From: Kitasatospora phosalacinea
GTDB taxonomy: Bacteria; Actinomycetota; Actinomycetes; Streptomycetales; Streptomycetaceae
DNA: 64,000 nt
Assembly: GCF_030268885.1 (NCBI RefSeq)
Contig: NZ_BSSA01000008.1
Span: 236,745-300,744, forward strand
Reading direction: 5' to 3'
A program made the position numbers and the translations under genes. Within the stretch, counting starts at the first letter, position 1. The number at the start of each line of letters is the position of its first letter. Positions 42,805-54,749 of this stretch are shown here, one piece after another. Below the pieces are notes generated by a model, which did not search any database, was not told the origin of the DNA, and was given only the letters and a program-made list of their open reading frames with translations.

Positions 42805-43383
42805 TCAGCGGCGTTCCTGCTTGGCCTTGCAGCTGACGCAGAGGGTGGCGCGCGGGAAGGCCTGCAGGCGGGCCTTGCCGACGGGCTGGCCGCAGGACTC
42901 GCAGCGGCCGAAGGCGGTGCCCTCCAGCCGGGCCAGGGCCCGCTCGGTCTGGGCGAGGCTGTCGCGGGCGTTGTTGGCGAGCGAGAGCTCGCTCTCCCGG
43001 TTGATGTTCTTGGTGCCGGCGTCGACCTGGTCGTCGCCCGCGCCGTCGTTGGAGTCCCGCATCAGGCCGGCGATGGCGGCCTCGGAGGCCTCGATCTCGG
43101 CGCGCAGCCGGACGATGTCGGAGGCCAGCTCGTCGTGCAGCTCGGCGACCTCCTCGGCCGTCCACGGGTCCTCCCCGGGACGGACCGGCAGGTCGGCCGG
43201 GTCGACCGACTCGGCGCCGCCGCGGGCTCCGGTGCCCGCCGGCACGTGGTTGCGGCTGCTGGCCGCGGTGTGTCCGGTGGTGCCGGTCTTTCGCCGCGCA
43301 GTACTCACGGTCCCCTCCCCTGGGTCGCCCGCCACGGCCTCGCGCGACCTCTTGGTCACGGTTCCTGTCGCCTTCTCAGCCAT
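42805..43383 (-). CDS. DksA/TraR-family zinc-finger protein
   Basis: 192 aa. A basic, Ala/Thr-rich N-terminus (about 55 residues) is followed by a helical hairpin ([20 protein letters not shown] and a second arm, likely coiled coil). A C4 zinc finger comes last: CESC near residue 168 and CVSC near 186. DksA proteins enter the RNA polymerase secondary channel and modulate initiation with ppGpp. This actinobacterial relative is less well characterised. ATG 43383 has GAGG about 10 nt upstream. A promoter TTGTGG-17-TATCGT lies 65-93 nt upstream. Confidence 0.88.
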   Translation of the reverse strand: MAEKATGTVTKRSREAVAGDPGEGTVSTARRKTGTTGHTAASSRNHVPAGTGARGGAESVDPADLPVRPGEDPWTAEEVAELHDELASDIVRLRAEIEASEAAIAGLMRDSNDGAGDDQVDAGTKNINRESELSLANNARDSLAQTERALARLEGTAFGRCESCGQPVGKARLQAFPRATLCVSCKAKQERR

Positions 43384-43447
43384 GGCTTTCGACCTCATTC
43401 ACGAATGATCAGAAGCGTCGGTTCCCGACGATCTTGCCGGTCCCGGA

Positions 43448-43476
43448 ACGATAAACCTCATCGAATCAGCCCACAA
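43448..43476 (-). promoter_or_regulatory. promoter of the DksA-like gene
   Basis: TTGTGG (43471-43476), a 17-nt spacer and TATCGT (43448-43453) on the minus strand. This is the best vegetative-type promoter match in the 500-nt gap before ileS. Confidence 0.55.
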
Positions 43477-43615
43477 CGGGACATACCGAAGCGCCCCATC
43501 GATCCCACCCGCGCAGCCTCCGTCGGGTCGGCGCTGCACAAGTTGTGCCCAGAACGCCCCGGGCTAACCACCCGGGCCCGGCTCGCGGGTGCGCGAAACG
43601 GCTTGCGGGGGCCGA

Positions 43616-43621
43616 TACACT
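43616..43621 (+). promoter_or_regulatory. -10 box of the ileS transcript
   Basis: TACACT directly upstream of the T-box leader. No good -35 box is seen at 17-19 nt. Confidence 0.45.
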
Positions 43622-43627
43622 GGGGCT

Positions 43628-43887
43628 GCAAGGCGCAGATGGGACGAGTACCGACGTACGCAGCCAGGAGCGACCCGGGGGCGGTGTGAGCCCGGGGGTG
43701 TGCGCGGCGGGAAGATCACCCCGGAGCCGCCGGAAGAACGGCCCGTCCAGGGCCCAGTAGAACCGGCCGCAAACCCAAAGAGAGGGCCGCAGTGCACGCG
43801 GTCAAGGAGGGTGGTACCGCGGGGCGGCTCGCCGTCTCGTCCCTCCGTCGGAGCCAGTCCACGCATCCGCCGGAGGTAGACGCCCCC
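43628..43887 (+). ncRNA. T-box riboswitch of ileS (isoleucine specifier)
   Basis: A tRNA-sensing leader of about 260 nt. The T-box sequence AGGGTGGTACCGCG is at 43808-43821, with TGGT (43812-43815) ready to pair with the ACCA end of uncharged tRNA(Ile). Stem I has a kink-turn-like GAUGG/GGAG pair, AGTA at 43647-43650, and GAAGATCACC with the Ile codon ATC at 43715-43717 in the specifier loop. CCTCC at 43842-43846 can pair either with GGAGG in the T-box or with the ileS ribosome site GGAGG (43872-43876). No U-run terminator is present. This indicates control of translation initiation, as described for actinobacterial ileS T-boxes. Confidence 0.9.
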
Positions 43888-47019
<3,132 letters not shown>

Positions 47020-47026
47020 GCCCCCA

Positions 47027-47083
47027 CGGTTCCCCGCGCCCCCGGCAGCAGGCGACAGCCCGCGCCGGGGGCGCGGGGAACCG
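47027..47083. terminator. bidirectional terminator between ileS and divIVA
   Basis: A perfect 20-bp stem (47027-47046 with 47064-47083) and a 17-nt loop, 8 nt after the ileS stop. The right arm is part of dispersed repeat copy C. The rest of the 227-nt gap to the divIVA stop shows no gene. Confidence 0.75.
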
Positions 47084-47087
47084 CGCG
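47068..47087 (+). repeat. dispersed intergenic repeat, copy C
   Basis: GGGGCGCGGGGAACCGCGCG. It differs from copy A at one position and forms the distal arm of the ileS/divIVA terminator. Confidence 0.6.
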
Positions 47088-47246
47088 ACCGGCCGGGCAC
47101 CCCGGCGAGGTCGCGGGGAGGCGGCGGACCGCCACCCTCCTCGCGGCCATCGCCGCGCGTCCCCGTCCGCACGGCGCACGCACGGCGAAGGGCGCCCCCA
47201 GCCACCACGGCCAAGGGCGCCCTTTCGGTTGCGCACTGCGGAACTG

Positions 47247-48566
47247 CTAGTTGTCGCCGTCCTCGTCGATCAGGAAGCCCCGCATCGGCGCGGGAGCCTG
47301 CTGCATCGGCTGCGGGGGCTGCGGCCGCACGGCCGCCATCGGCTGGGTCATGCCCGCCGGTGCCATCGCCCCGTTGCCGCCCGCCGAGGCGCCGCCGAAG
47401 GACGGGGCACCGGACGAGCTGCCGAAGGAGGAGCCGCCGAAGGACTGGTTCCCGCCGAAGGACGGGTTGGAGCCGAAGGACGGCGCCGGGGAGGACATCG
47501 CGCTCGCACCGGCGGGCGCCATCGACGACGCGGCCGGCGGCAGCGAAGCGGTGGCGGGGATCCGCGGCGGGGCGAGGGAGTCGTCCGCCTGCGACTCCAG
47601 CTGGCGCAGCTGGGTCTCCAGGTAGGACTTCAGCCGCGTGCGGTACTCGCGCTCGAAGGCGCGCAGGTCCTCGACCTTGCGCTCCAGGGTGGCGCGGGCG
47701 GACTCCAGCGAGCCCATCGCGACGCGGTGCTTCTCCTGGGCGTCCCGCTCCAGGGCGTCGGCCTTGGCACGGGCGTCCCGCTCCAGGCCCTCGGCGCGGC
47801 TGCGGGCCTCGCCGACGATCTTGTTGGCCTCGGAGCGGGCCTCGGAGATGGCCTGGTCCGCGGTCTGCTGGGCGAGCGCCAGGACGCGGGCGGCGCTGTC
47901 ACCGCCGGGACCCTGCTGCTGCATCGGGTTGCCCATCGGGCCGCCCATCGGCTGGAGCTGCTGCCCGCCCATCGGCTGCAGCTGCTGGCCGCCCATGGTC
48001 TGGCCCATCTGCTGCTGCATCGGGTTGCCCATCGGCTGCAGCATCTGCCCGCCCATCGGCTGGACCAGCTGCTGCTGGCCGCCCATGGTCTGGCCCATCT
48101 GCTGCTGCTGCATCGGGTTGCCCATCGGGCCGCCCATGCCCTGCTGCGGACCGGCGGGCAGCTGCGGAGCGCCGGAGGGCAGGCCCAGCGGCTGGTTGCC
48201 CATGCCCTGCTGGTTGCCCATGCCCTGCTGGGGACCGGCGAGCTGCTGCGGGCCGCCGAGCTGCTGCGGACCGGGGCCCTGCTGGCCGGGCACCGGCGGG
48301 CCGGATATGGCGGCGGGGACGGGGGCGCCGGGGCGGCCGCCGTCCTGCGGGGCCTGCTGCTCCTTGCGCATGTTGGCCTGGTTCTGCGCGGCGGCACGCG
48401 TGGCGGCGGCCAGCTTGGCCCGCAGGTCCTCGTTCTCGCGCAGCAGGCGGGTCAGCTCGGCTTCGACCTCGTCGAGGAAGGCATCGACCTCGTCCTCGTC
48501 ATAGCCTTCGCGCAGCCGGACGGTCGTGAACTGCTTGTTCCGAACGTCCTCGGGGGTCAATGGCAT
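47247..48566 (-). CDS. divIVA: polar-growth scaffold DivIVA
   Basis: 439 aa. It marks hyphal tips and directs apical wall synthesis, and it is essential in Streptomyces. The N-terminal membrane-curvature domain begins PLTPEDVRNKQFTTVRLREG and runs into the first coiled coil (to about residue 65). A long Gln/Gly/Met/Pro-rich linker (about 66-220) contains repeated QPMGG and PMGNPMQQQ units. The second coiled coil (about 225-330) is Ala/Glu/Arg-rich. The tail is Ser/Gly/Pro-rich and ends GFLIDEDGDN. GAGGTG lies 6 nt before the ATG. It is the last gene of the dcw cluster. Confidence 0.95.
   Translation of the reverse strand: MPLTPEDVRNKQFTTVRLREGYDEDEVDAFLDEVEAELTRLLRENEDLRAKLAAATRAAAQNQANMRKEQQAPQDGGRPGAPVPAAISGPPVPGQQGPGPQQLGGPQQLAGPQQGMGNQQGMGNQPLGLPSGAPQLPAGPQQGMGGPMGNPMQQQQMGQTMGGQQQLVQPMGGQMLQPMGNPMQQQMGQTMGGQQLQPMGGQQLQPMGGPMGNPMQQQGPGGDSAARVLALAQQTADQAISEARSEANKIVGEARSRAEGLERDARAKADALERDAQEKHRVAMGSLESARATLERKVEDLRAFEREYRTRLKSYLETQLRQLESQADDSLAPPRIPATASLPPAASSMAPAGASAMSSPAPSFGSNPSFGGNQSFGGSSFGSSSGAPSFGGASAGGNGAMAPAGMTQPMAAVRPQPPQPMQQAPAPMRGFLIDEDGDN
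47930..48240. repeat. imperfect repeats in the divIVA linker
   Basis: Reiterated units around the codons for PMGG, QQLQ and NPMQQQ. The linker length is expected to vary between strains. Confidence 0.6.
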
Positions 48567-48612
48567 CTCTTCACCTCAACGTGATCGTCGGACCGGCATC
48601 CTGTCGCATCGT

Positions 48613-48903
48613 TCAGAACGACAGGCGCTGCACGAGCGAGATCAGGACATACACAATGATCATCAGTACGAAGAAGGACAGGTCGAGCGCCACGCCCCCG
48701 AGACGCAACGGCGGGATGAAACGCCGAAGAAGCTTGAGTGGCGGATCCGTGACAGTGTACGTGGCCTCCAGCACCACGACCATGGGCTTCCCGGGACGCC
48801 ATGAACGGGCGAACTGGAACACCCAGTCCATGACGAGTCGGAAGAGCAGGAACAACAGGAACACGGTCAGCACCCAGTAGAGCACCGAACCGAAGATCCC
48901 CAT
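48613..48903 (-). CDS. YggT-family membrane protein
   Basis: 96 aa. Two hydrophobic helices (about residues 6-30 and 72-92) flank a conserved loop with ATYTVTDPPLKLLRRFIPP. YggT proteins occur with sepF in Gram-positive division clusters and are linked to division or osmotic stress, but their biochemistry is unknown. The gene lies between sepF and divIVA on the same strand. Confidence 0.9.
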   Translation of the reverse strand: MGIFGSVLYWVLTVFLLFLLFRLVMDWVFQFARSWRPGKPMVVVLEATYTVTDPPLKLLRRFIPPLRLGGVALDLSFFVLMIIVYVLISLVQRLSF

Positions 48904-48980
48904 CGCGTCTCCCTCTCCCTGGCCGACGTACCGTCAGTGACGCTCTGTCAACAGACCCACACGTGTAGTCGTGGTTCGGG

Positions 48981-49601
48981 TCAGCTCTGGTTGAAGAACC
49001 CACCCTCGGCGATCCGAGCCTTGTCCTCCGCCGTTACATCGACGTTAGCAGGCGACAGCAGGAACACCTTCTGCGTCACGCGCTCGATACTGCCGTGCAG
49101 ACCGAAGACCAGTCCAGCGGCGAAGTCTACGAGCCGCTTGGCGTCCGTGTCGTCCATCTCGGTCAAATTCATGATCACGGGGGTGCCGCCGCGGAACTGT
49201 TCCCCGATGGTACGGGCCTCGTTGTAGGTCCTCGGGTGCAGCGTGGTGATGCGGTACGGCTCTCGTTCGTTGACGACCTTGGGCATGATCACCGGGGTGC
49301 TCTTCTCCAGGTTGCGGTGGCGCTCGGATGTGATGGACGACACGGGAGCCATCCGCGGCTGCTCCTGCCGGATCGGGACCGCGGCGGGCACCGGCTGGGG
49401 CGCGATGTGGGCCACGGGCGCCGGTTGCGGGGCGGGGGCGGCGGGCGCGGGGGCCGCGGACCGGAGGTCCTCGGTCCGGCCGGTGCGGATCGGCTCCGGG
49501 TCCGCGTCGTAGTCGTCGTCGGGGTCGTACCCCTGGCTGTCGTAGGTCTCGTCCTCGACCAGACCGAGATAGACCGCCATCTTGCGCATCGCGCCGGCCA
49601 T
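48981..49601 (-). CDS. sepF: Z-ring membrane anchor SepF
   Basis: 206 aa. The N-terminal amphipathic helix [16 protein letters not shown] binds the membrane. An acidic and then Pro/Ala-rich linker (about residues 20-95) leads to the DUF552 core (about 105-195): [40 protein letters not shown], and [20 protein letters not shown]. It polymerises and tethers FtsZ. I chose ATG 49601 because GGAGGAG lies 8 nt upstream. An ATG 21 nt earlier would overlap this site. Confidence 0.94.
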   Translation of the reverse strand: MAGAMRKMAVYLGLVEDETYDSQGYDPDDDYDADPEPIRTGRTEDLRSAAPAPAAPAPQPAPVAHIAPQPVPAAVPIRQEQPRMAPVSSITSERHRNLEKSTPVIMPKVVNEREPYRITTLHPRTYNEARTIGEQFRGGTPVIMNLTEMDDTDAKRLVDFAAGLVFGLHGSIERVTQKVFLLSPANVDVTAEDKARIAEGGFFNQS

Positions 49602-49726
49602 GCTGCTGTCTCCTCCGCTCATGCGCCCACCGTGTCGCCCTGCGGATGCCGTGGTCCTCTTACGACCTGTCAGGCCGACGGTCCGTCAGACCGCGGAGTG
49701 TGCGCTCGGATGCGATCCACGGTTTA

Positions 49727-49780
49727 CCTGCAGACTGATCATCTGCTAGGTTCTGTCCTATTTTGTCCTGCAGTCTGATC
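49727..49780. promoter_or_regulatory. paired 14-bp repeats upstream of sepF
   Basis: CCTGCAGACTGATC (49727-49740) recurs as CCTGCAGTCTGATC (49767-49780), exactly 40 bp away, in an unusually AT-rich stretch between yggS and sepF. CAGACTG and CAGTCTG are also each other's complement. This is a candidate regulator site for the distal cluster (sepF-yggT-divIVA). No clear -35/-10 pair is assigned. Confidence 0.45.
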
Positions 49781-49796
49781 TACTTACTCGGTGACG

Positions 49797-50585
49797 TTAC
49801 CCGAGCGGTGACCGCACTCCGAGCACCGCCGTACCGACGCGTACATGTGTCGCTCCGGCGGCGATCGCCTGCTCCAGATCGCCGCTCATCCCTGCCGAGA
49901 CCATGGTTGCAGCCGGATGGGCCGCGCGTACGTCGCTTGCGATTTCCGCCAGCCGCGCGAAGGCGCGCGCCGGGTCGCCCGCCAGCGGACCGGCCAGCGG
50001 TGCGACCGTCATCACACCGTCCAGTCGCAGCCCGGGCGTGTCGGCGATCCGCTCCGCCAGCGCGAGCACCTCGGCGGGCGCCACGCCCGCGCGGTGCTCC
50101 CCCTCGCCCGCCTCCTTGTCCAGGGCGACCTGCACCAGGCAGCCCAGCGGCGGGCGCTCGGCGTTGCGGACGGCGGCGGCCAGCGAGTCGACCAGCCGGG
50201 CCCGGTCCACCGAGTGCACGACGTCGGAGTAACGGACCACCGAACGGGCCTTGTTGGTCTGCAGCTGGCCCACGAAGTGCCAGGTCAGCGGGAGTTCCAC
50301 GCAGCGCTCGGCCTTGGGGGCGGCGTCCTGGTCGCGGTTCTCCGCGACGTCGGTGACGCCGAGCCCGGCGAGCAGCGCGGTGTCCTCGGCCGGGTAGGTC
50401 TTGGTCACCACGATCAGGGTGACCTCCGCGCGCGGGCGGCCCGCCGCGGCGCAGGCGTCGGCGATCCGGCGCTCGACCACGTCGAGGTTGGCGCCGAGCT
50501 GCTCGTAGCGGGCGCGCTGCCCCTCGGTCAGCGCGGCGGAGAACTCGGGGCGGCCCGGGAACGGACCGTAGATGTCGTTCGTCAT
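49797..50585 (-). CDS. YggS/PLPBP-family PLP-binding protein
   Basis: 262 aa including an N-terminal extension of about 30 residues. It is a fold-type III barrel that carries PLP and influences cofactor homeostasis. The cofactor Lys is in LIVVTKTYPAED, and other signatures are AENRDQDAAPKAE, WHFVGQLQTNKAR, and AGMSGDLEQAIAAGATHVRVG near the end. It overlaps pgeF (ATGA), so it is translated with the ftsZ-pgeF block. Confidence 0.93.
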   Translation of the reverse strand: MTNDIYGPFPGRPEFSAALTEGQRARYEQLGANLDVVERRIADACAAAGRPRAEVTLIVVTKTYPAEDTALLAGLGVTDVAENRDQDAAPKAERCVELPLTWHFVGQLQTNKARSVVRYSDVVHSVDRARLVDSLAAAVRNAERPPLGCLVQVALDKEAGEGEHRAGVAPAEVLALAERIADTPGLRLDGVMTVAPLAGPLAGDPARAFARLAEIASDVRAAHPAATMVSAGMSGDLEQAIAAGATHVRVGTAVLGVRSPLG

Positions 50586-51316
50586 GAGTGTGAGGGCCCC
50601 AGCCAGACGTAGCTCGCGAGTCGGCCGGTCCGCTGCTCCCGACGGTAGGAGTAGTGGTCCGGTGATTCGAGGGTGCAGACCGATGATCGCACCACATCCT
50701 GCACGCCCGCCGCGGCGAGCTGTGCGGCGACCCCGGCGGGGACGTCCAGCGCGGGGGTGCCCCAGGAGGTCTCGGCGTGCGCGGCCGGAACGAGCGCGGC
50801 GACCTCGGCGCGCATCGCCTCCGGCACCTCGTAGCAGCGGCCGCAGACCGCGGGGCCGACGGCGGCGAGGATCCGCTCGGGGCGGGCCCCCAGTTCGCGC
50901 ATCGCGGCGACCACCGCGGGGACGACCCCGGCGGCCAGGCCCGGACGTCCGGCGTGCGCCGCGCCGACCACCCCGGCGGCGGGGTCGGCCAGCAGCACCG
51001 GGGTGCAGTCGGCGGTCAGCACGGCGAGGGCGAGCGGGCGGTCGGTGACCACCGCGTCGACGGTCGGGGCGGTCCCCGCGGGCTGGCGCTCCGTCACCAC
51101 CGCGACCTCGGCGCCGTGCACCTGGTTCATCCAGACCACGTCGGCCGGGTCCAGCCCCAGCTCCCGGGCGGCGAGGAAACGGTTCTGCAGGACGGATTCG
51201 GGCGAATCGCCCACCGCACCGCCGAGGTTGAGCTCCCCGTACGGCGCGGTGCTCACCCCGCCCCACCGGGTGGTGGAGGCGAAGTGAGCACCGTGTCGGG
51301 AGAACGCGTCGATCAC
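50582..51316 (-). CDS. pgeF: peptidoglycan editing factor PgeF (YfiH family)
   Basis: 244 aa. YfiH proteins are Cu/Zn-dependent multicopper-oxidase-like enzymes, and in E. coli the family removes misincorporated serine peptides from wall precursors. Typical motifs are [61 protein letters not shown] (often HAGWRG elsewhere) and [10 protein letters not shown]. The GTG start overlaps the ftsZ stop (GTGA). Its place next to ftsZ fits a wall-precursor role. Confidence 0.9.
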   Translation of the reverse strand: MIDAFSRHGAHFASTTRWGGVSTAPYGELNLGGAVGDSPESVLQNRFLAARELGLDPADVVWMNQVHGAEVAVVTERQPAGTAPTVDAVVTDRPLALAVLTADCTPVLLADPAAGVVGAAHAGRPGLAAGVVPAVVAAMRELGARPERILAAVGPAVCGRCYEVPEAMRAEVAALVPAAHAETSWGTPALDVPAGVAAQLAAAGVQDVVRSSVCTLESPDHYSYRREQRTGRLASYVWLGPSHS

Positions 51317-52536
51317 TTGAGGAAGTCCGGCACGTCGAGCTCCTCCGCGGGGCTCTCGACGTACGGCTGCCGCACCGGCTGCACCTGCGGCGGCACCGGC
51401 GGGGCGGTGGCCGTCGCCGGGGCCGGGGCCGGGGTCTCGGCGGCGCGCGACGGCTCCTCGGCGCGGGTGACCGAGCCGATCGAGCCGTAGGACGGGCGGG
51501 TGGCCGGGCGCTCCGGGGCGGCGGCGGCCGGGGCCGAGGCGGCGGAGGAGGTCGACTTCACCACCGGCTCGCGGACGATGGCCGGCGGCTGGCCGCCGTC
51601 GAACCCGGCGGCGATCACGGTGACCCGGACCTCGTCGCCGAGCGCGTCGTCGATGACCGCGCCGAAGATGATGTTCGCCTCGGGGTGGGCGGCCTCGCTG
51701 ACCAGCTGGGCGGCCTCGTTGATCTCGAACAGGCCGAGGTCGGAGCCGCCGGAGATGGAGAGCAGCACGCCGCGGGCGCCGTCGATGGACGCCTCCAGCA
51801 GCGGCGAGGAGATCGCCATCACGGCGGCGGCCTTGGCGCGGTCCTCGCCGCGGGCCGAGCCGATGCCCATCAGGGCCGAACCGGCGTCCGACATGACCGA
51901 CTTGACGTCGGCGAAGTCGAGGTTGATCAGGCCAGGGGTGGTGATCAGGTCGGTGATGCCCTGGACACCGGAGAGCAGCACCTGGTCGGCGGAGCGGAAG
52001 GCGTCCAGCACCGAGACCTGGCGGTCGGAGATCGACAGCAGCCGGTCGTTCGGGATCACGATCAGGGTGTCGACCTGCTCGCGCAGGCTGGCGATGCCGT
52101 CCTCGGCCTGGTTGGCCCGGCGGCGGCCCTCGAAGGTGAACGGCCGGGTGACCACGCCGATGGTCAGGGCGCCGAGCGAGCGGGCGATGTTGGCCACCAC
52201 GGGCGCGCCGCCGGTGCCGGTGCCGCCGCCCTCGCCGGCCGTCACGAAGACCATGTCGGCCCCCTTGAGGACCTCCTCGATCTCCTCGCGGTGGTCCTCG
52301 GCGGCCTTCCGGCCGACCTCGGGGTTGGCGCCGGCGCCGAGGCCGCGGGTGAGCTCGCGGCCGACGTCCAGCTTCACGTCGGCGTCGCTCATCAGCAGCG
52401 CCTGGGCGTCGGTGTTGATCGCGATGAACTCGACGCCCTTGAGCCCGACCTCGATCATCCGGTTGATGGCGTTGACTCCGCCGCCGCCGATGCCGACGAC
52501 CTTGATGACCGCGAGGTAATTCTGGGGTGCTGCCAC
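51313..52536 (-). CDS. ftsZ: cell division GTPase FtsZ
   Basis: 407 aa. It polymerises into the Z-ring that places septa. Present are [18 protein letters not shown], the tubulin signature [15 protein letters not shown] (about residues 102-116), the T7-like [11 protein letters not shown] with catalytic Asp, and the C-terminal Pro/Ala-rich linker ending in the partner-binding tail ELDVPDFLK. The GTG at 52536 has GAGAGG 7 nt upstream. The 334-nt gap to ftsQ carries its own promoters, as expected from the known multi-promoter control of Streptomyces ftsZ. Confidence 0.97.
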   Translation of the reverse strand: MAAPQNYLAVIKVVGIGGGGVNAINRMIEVGLKGVEFIAINTDAQALLMSDADVKLDVGRELTRGLGAGANPEVGRKAAEDHREEIEEVLKGADMVFVTAGEGGGTGTGGAPVVANIARSLGALTIGVVTRPFTFEGRRRANQAEDGIASLREQVDTLIVIPNDRLLSISDRQVSVLDAFRSADQVLLSGVQGITDLITTPGLINLDFADVKSVMSDAGSALMGIGSARGEDRAKAAAVMAISSPLLEASIDGARGVLLSISGGSDLGLFEINEAAQLVSEAAHPEANIIFGAVIDDALGDEVRVTVIAAGFDGGQPPAIVREPVVKSTSSAASAPAAAAPERPATRPSYGSIGSVTRAEEPSRAAETPAPAPATATAPPVPPQVQPVRQPYVESPAEELDVPDFLK

Positions 52537-52705
52537 GTCGGGGCCTCTCGCCTCGAATTTCCGGGTCGGCTCCCCTGGATTGTGAAGGCCGACGGATGTC
52601 GATGGGTGGGAAGCACGTGGTTCCAACCCGAACCCTAAACTTGAGGTTGAGGGTTATGGCTGTGCCGGTGTCACCTCGGTGTCGAGCACAGCTCGTTGAC
52701 ACAGG

Positions 52706-52735
52706 ACAGTAGGTCGCAACCGGCGCGTGTTTCAA
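52706..52735 (-). promoter_or_regulatory. ftsZ promoter
   Basis: TTGAAA (52730-52735), an 18-nt spacer and TACTGT (52706-52711) on the minus strand, about 170 nt before the ftsZ start. A second TAGGGT box at 52632-52637 may mark another start. The rest of the 334-nt gap has no gene. Confidence 0.6.
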
Positions 52736-52870
52736 CGAACACGCCGAGCTTCCCTTTTTCTTTTGAGCCTATGTGATCATCGACCCCGCGGTGAAACCGG
52801 GGTGACCACCAAGGGTCGGACCGGAGCCGTGGCCCCGTCAATACCGCCCCCGGGGACAGAACTTACCGGA

Positions 52871-53644
52871 TCAACCCGACACCGCCGGGGCATCCGGCGC
52901 ACTCACGTCGTAATTCGACGCCTTCTGACCGAGCAGCGCCGTCAGCACCGCGGCCTTGCGCGGGGTGTCCTCGGCGCTCCCCCAGCGGACGGTGGCGCCG
53001 GAGGCCAGCTGCAGCCGGATGTCGTCGTACGAGTAGACCGTGAGCGAACCGGCCTGTTTCGCCACGTCCGGCGGCAGTCCGGCGGCCACCGTGACCGCCG
53101 AGCGGACGAGGGTCGGGCGGTCGATCACCGCCACCGCGTCCTGGGCGGGCCGGCTCAGCTGGAGCGCCACCACCGGGACGCCGGGCGGGGGCTGCGGCTC
53201 AGTGGCGAATTCCACACCGCCGGCGTCGACCTGGACGAAGCCGCCGCCGTCGCGCTGGATCGCCGCCACCGCGCGGCGCTCGGTCACCTTCACCCGCAGG
53301 GTGTGCGGCCAGCCCCGCCAGACCTCCACCGAGGCGACCCGGGGCAGCTTCGCCACCTCGGCCCTGGCCTCGTCCAGGTCGACCCGGGCCAGCGGGCCGC
53401 TCGCCGTGCCGCCGAGCGCCCGCTCGACGTCCTGCTGGGTCAGCCTGCCGGAGTCCAGGCCCTGGACGGCCACCCCGCGGACGTCCAGCGCGGCGGAGAA
53501 GAACACCGTCCAGCCGAGGCCGCCGACCACCAGCGCGCCCAGCGCGACCAGCACCCCGACGCCCCGGCGGGAGAGTCGGAGCCGGGGCGGACGGGCCGTT
53601 TCGCCGTCCTCCCCGAACTCCTCCTCGTACTCCTCGTCAGCCAC
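52871..53644 (-). CDS. ftsQ: cell division protein FtsQ
   Basis: 257 aa, bitopic. An acidic cytoplasmic start (ADEEYEEEFGEDGE) leads to a transmembrane helix (about residues 29-52). The POTRA domain follows (LDVRGVAVQGLDSGRLTQQD), then the beta domain with VWRGWPHTLRVKVTERRAVA. It links FtsB/L to the septal synthase. The GTG start lies inside the last codons of murG (8-nt overlap). Confidence 0.94.
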   Translation of the reverse strand: MADEEYEEEFGEDGETARPPRLRLSRRGVGVLVALGALVVGGLGWTVFFSAALDVRGVAVQGLDSGRLTQQDVERALGGTASGPLARVDLDEARAEVAKLPRVASVEVWRGWPHTLRVKVTERRAVAAIQRDGGGFVQVDAGGVEFATEPQPPPGVPVVALQLSRPAQDAVAVIDRPTLVRSAVTVAAGLPPDVAKQAGSLTVYSYDDIRLQLASGATVRWGSAEDTPRKAAVLTALLGQKASNYDVSAPDAPAVSG

Positions 53645-54743
53645 GGCGGCGGCCGCCGCGGGCGGCCTCGATCGCCTCGTACACCATCTGCACCAGCAGG
53701 TCGTCGGCGTCCCGGCGGCCGAACTCGGCGGCCGCGCGCGACATCTCCCACAGCTTGGCCGGATCGGTGAGCACCGGCAGCACGTTCTTCAGCACCCAGT
53801 CCGGGGTCAGCTCGGCGTCGTCGACCAGCAGGCCGCCGCCCGCCTTCACCATCGGCTGGGCGTTCAGCCGCTGCTCGCCGTTGCCGATCGGCAGCGGAAC
53901 GAACGCGGCGGGCAGGCCGACCGCGGCCAGCTCGGCCACCGTCATGGCGCCGGCCCGGCAGAGCATCATGTCGGCCGCCGCGTAGGCCAGGTCCATCCGG
54001 TCCAGGTAGGGCAGCGCCCGGTACGGCGGCATGCCGGGGATGTCGTCGATGGTCGGCAGCTCGTTCTTCGGGCCGACCGCGTGCAGGATCTGGACGCCGT
54101 ACTGCTGCAGCCGGGGCGCGATCGCCTGCACCGTCTCGTTCAGGCGCCGGGCGCCCTGCGAGCCGCCGGAGACCAGCAGGGTGGGCAGCCGCTGGTCGAG
54201 GCCGAAGTAGTGCCGGGCCTCCGGGCGGACGGTGCCGCGGTCCAGGGTGGCGATGGTGCGGCGCAGCGGGATGCCGATGTACCGGGAGTCGCGCAGCTTG
54301 GAGTCGGGGGTGGAGACCGCGACGAAGTCGCTGTAGCGGGCGCCGATCTTGTTGGCCAGGCCGGGGCGGGCGTTGGCCTCGTGCACCACGATCGGCACGC
54401 CGGCCCGCTTGGCCGCCAGGTAGGCGGGCATCGCCACGTAGCCGCCGAAGCCGACCACCGCGTCCGCGTTGACCCGCTCGATGACCTCCTGGGCGGCGCG
54501 CACGGTGCCGCGCAGCCGGCCCGGGACGGTGATCAGCTCCGGGGTGGGCTTGCGGGGCAGCGGGACGGCCGGGATCAGCGCCAGCTCGTAGCCGCGCTCC
54601 GGGACCAGCCGGGTCTCCAGGCCGCGCTCGGTGCCGAGGGCGGTGATCCCGATGGACGGGTCGTGCCTGCGCAGCGCGTCCGCGAGCGCCATGGCCGGCT
54701 CGATGTGACCGGCGGTCCCGCCGCCGGCGAGTACGACATGCAC
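53637..54743 (-). CDS. murG: UDP-GlcNAc:lipid I transferase MurG
   Basis: 368 aa, GT-B fold. It makes lipid II on the inner membrane face. Glycine-rich loop 1 is HVVLAGGGTAGHIEP, and other motifs are VVGFGGYVAMPAYLAA, IVVHEANARPGLANK, LLVSGGSQGARRLNE and MLCRAGAMTVAELAAVGLP. The start ATG follows ftsW by 6 nt. Confidence 0.97.
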   Translation of the reverse strand: MHVVLAGGGTAGHIEPAMALADALRRHDPSIGITALGTERGLETRLVPERGYELALIPAVPLPRKPTPELITVPGRLRGTVRAAQEVIERVNADAVVGFGGYVAMPAYLAAKRAGVPIVVHEANARPGLANKIGARYSDFVAVSTPDSKLRDSRYIGIPLRRTIATLDRGTVRPEARHYFGLDQRLPTLLVSGGSQGARRLNETVQAIAPRLQQYGVQILHAVGPKNELPTIDDIPGMPPYRALPYLDRMDLAYAAADMMLCRAGAMTVAELAAVGLPAAFVPLPIGNGEQRLNAQPMVKAGGGLLVDDAELTPDWVLKNVLPVLTDPAKLWEMSRAAAEFGRRDADDLLVQMVYEAIEAARGGRRRG

Positions 54744-54749
54744 CGAAAT

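Noticed and set aside
47930..48240. Regularly repeated units suggesting a CRISPR-like array
   Set aside because: They lie inside the divIVA reading frame, have no unique spacers and encode the Gln/Met/Gly-rich linker.
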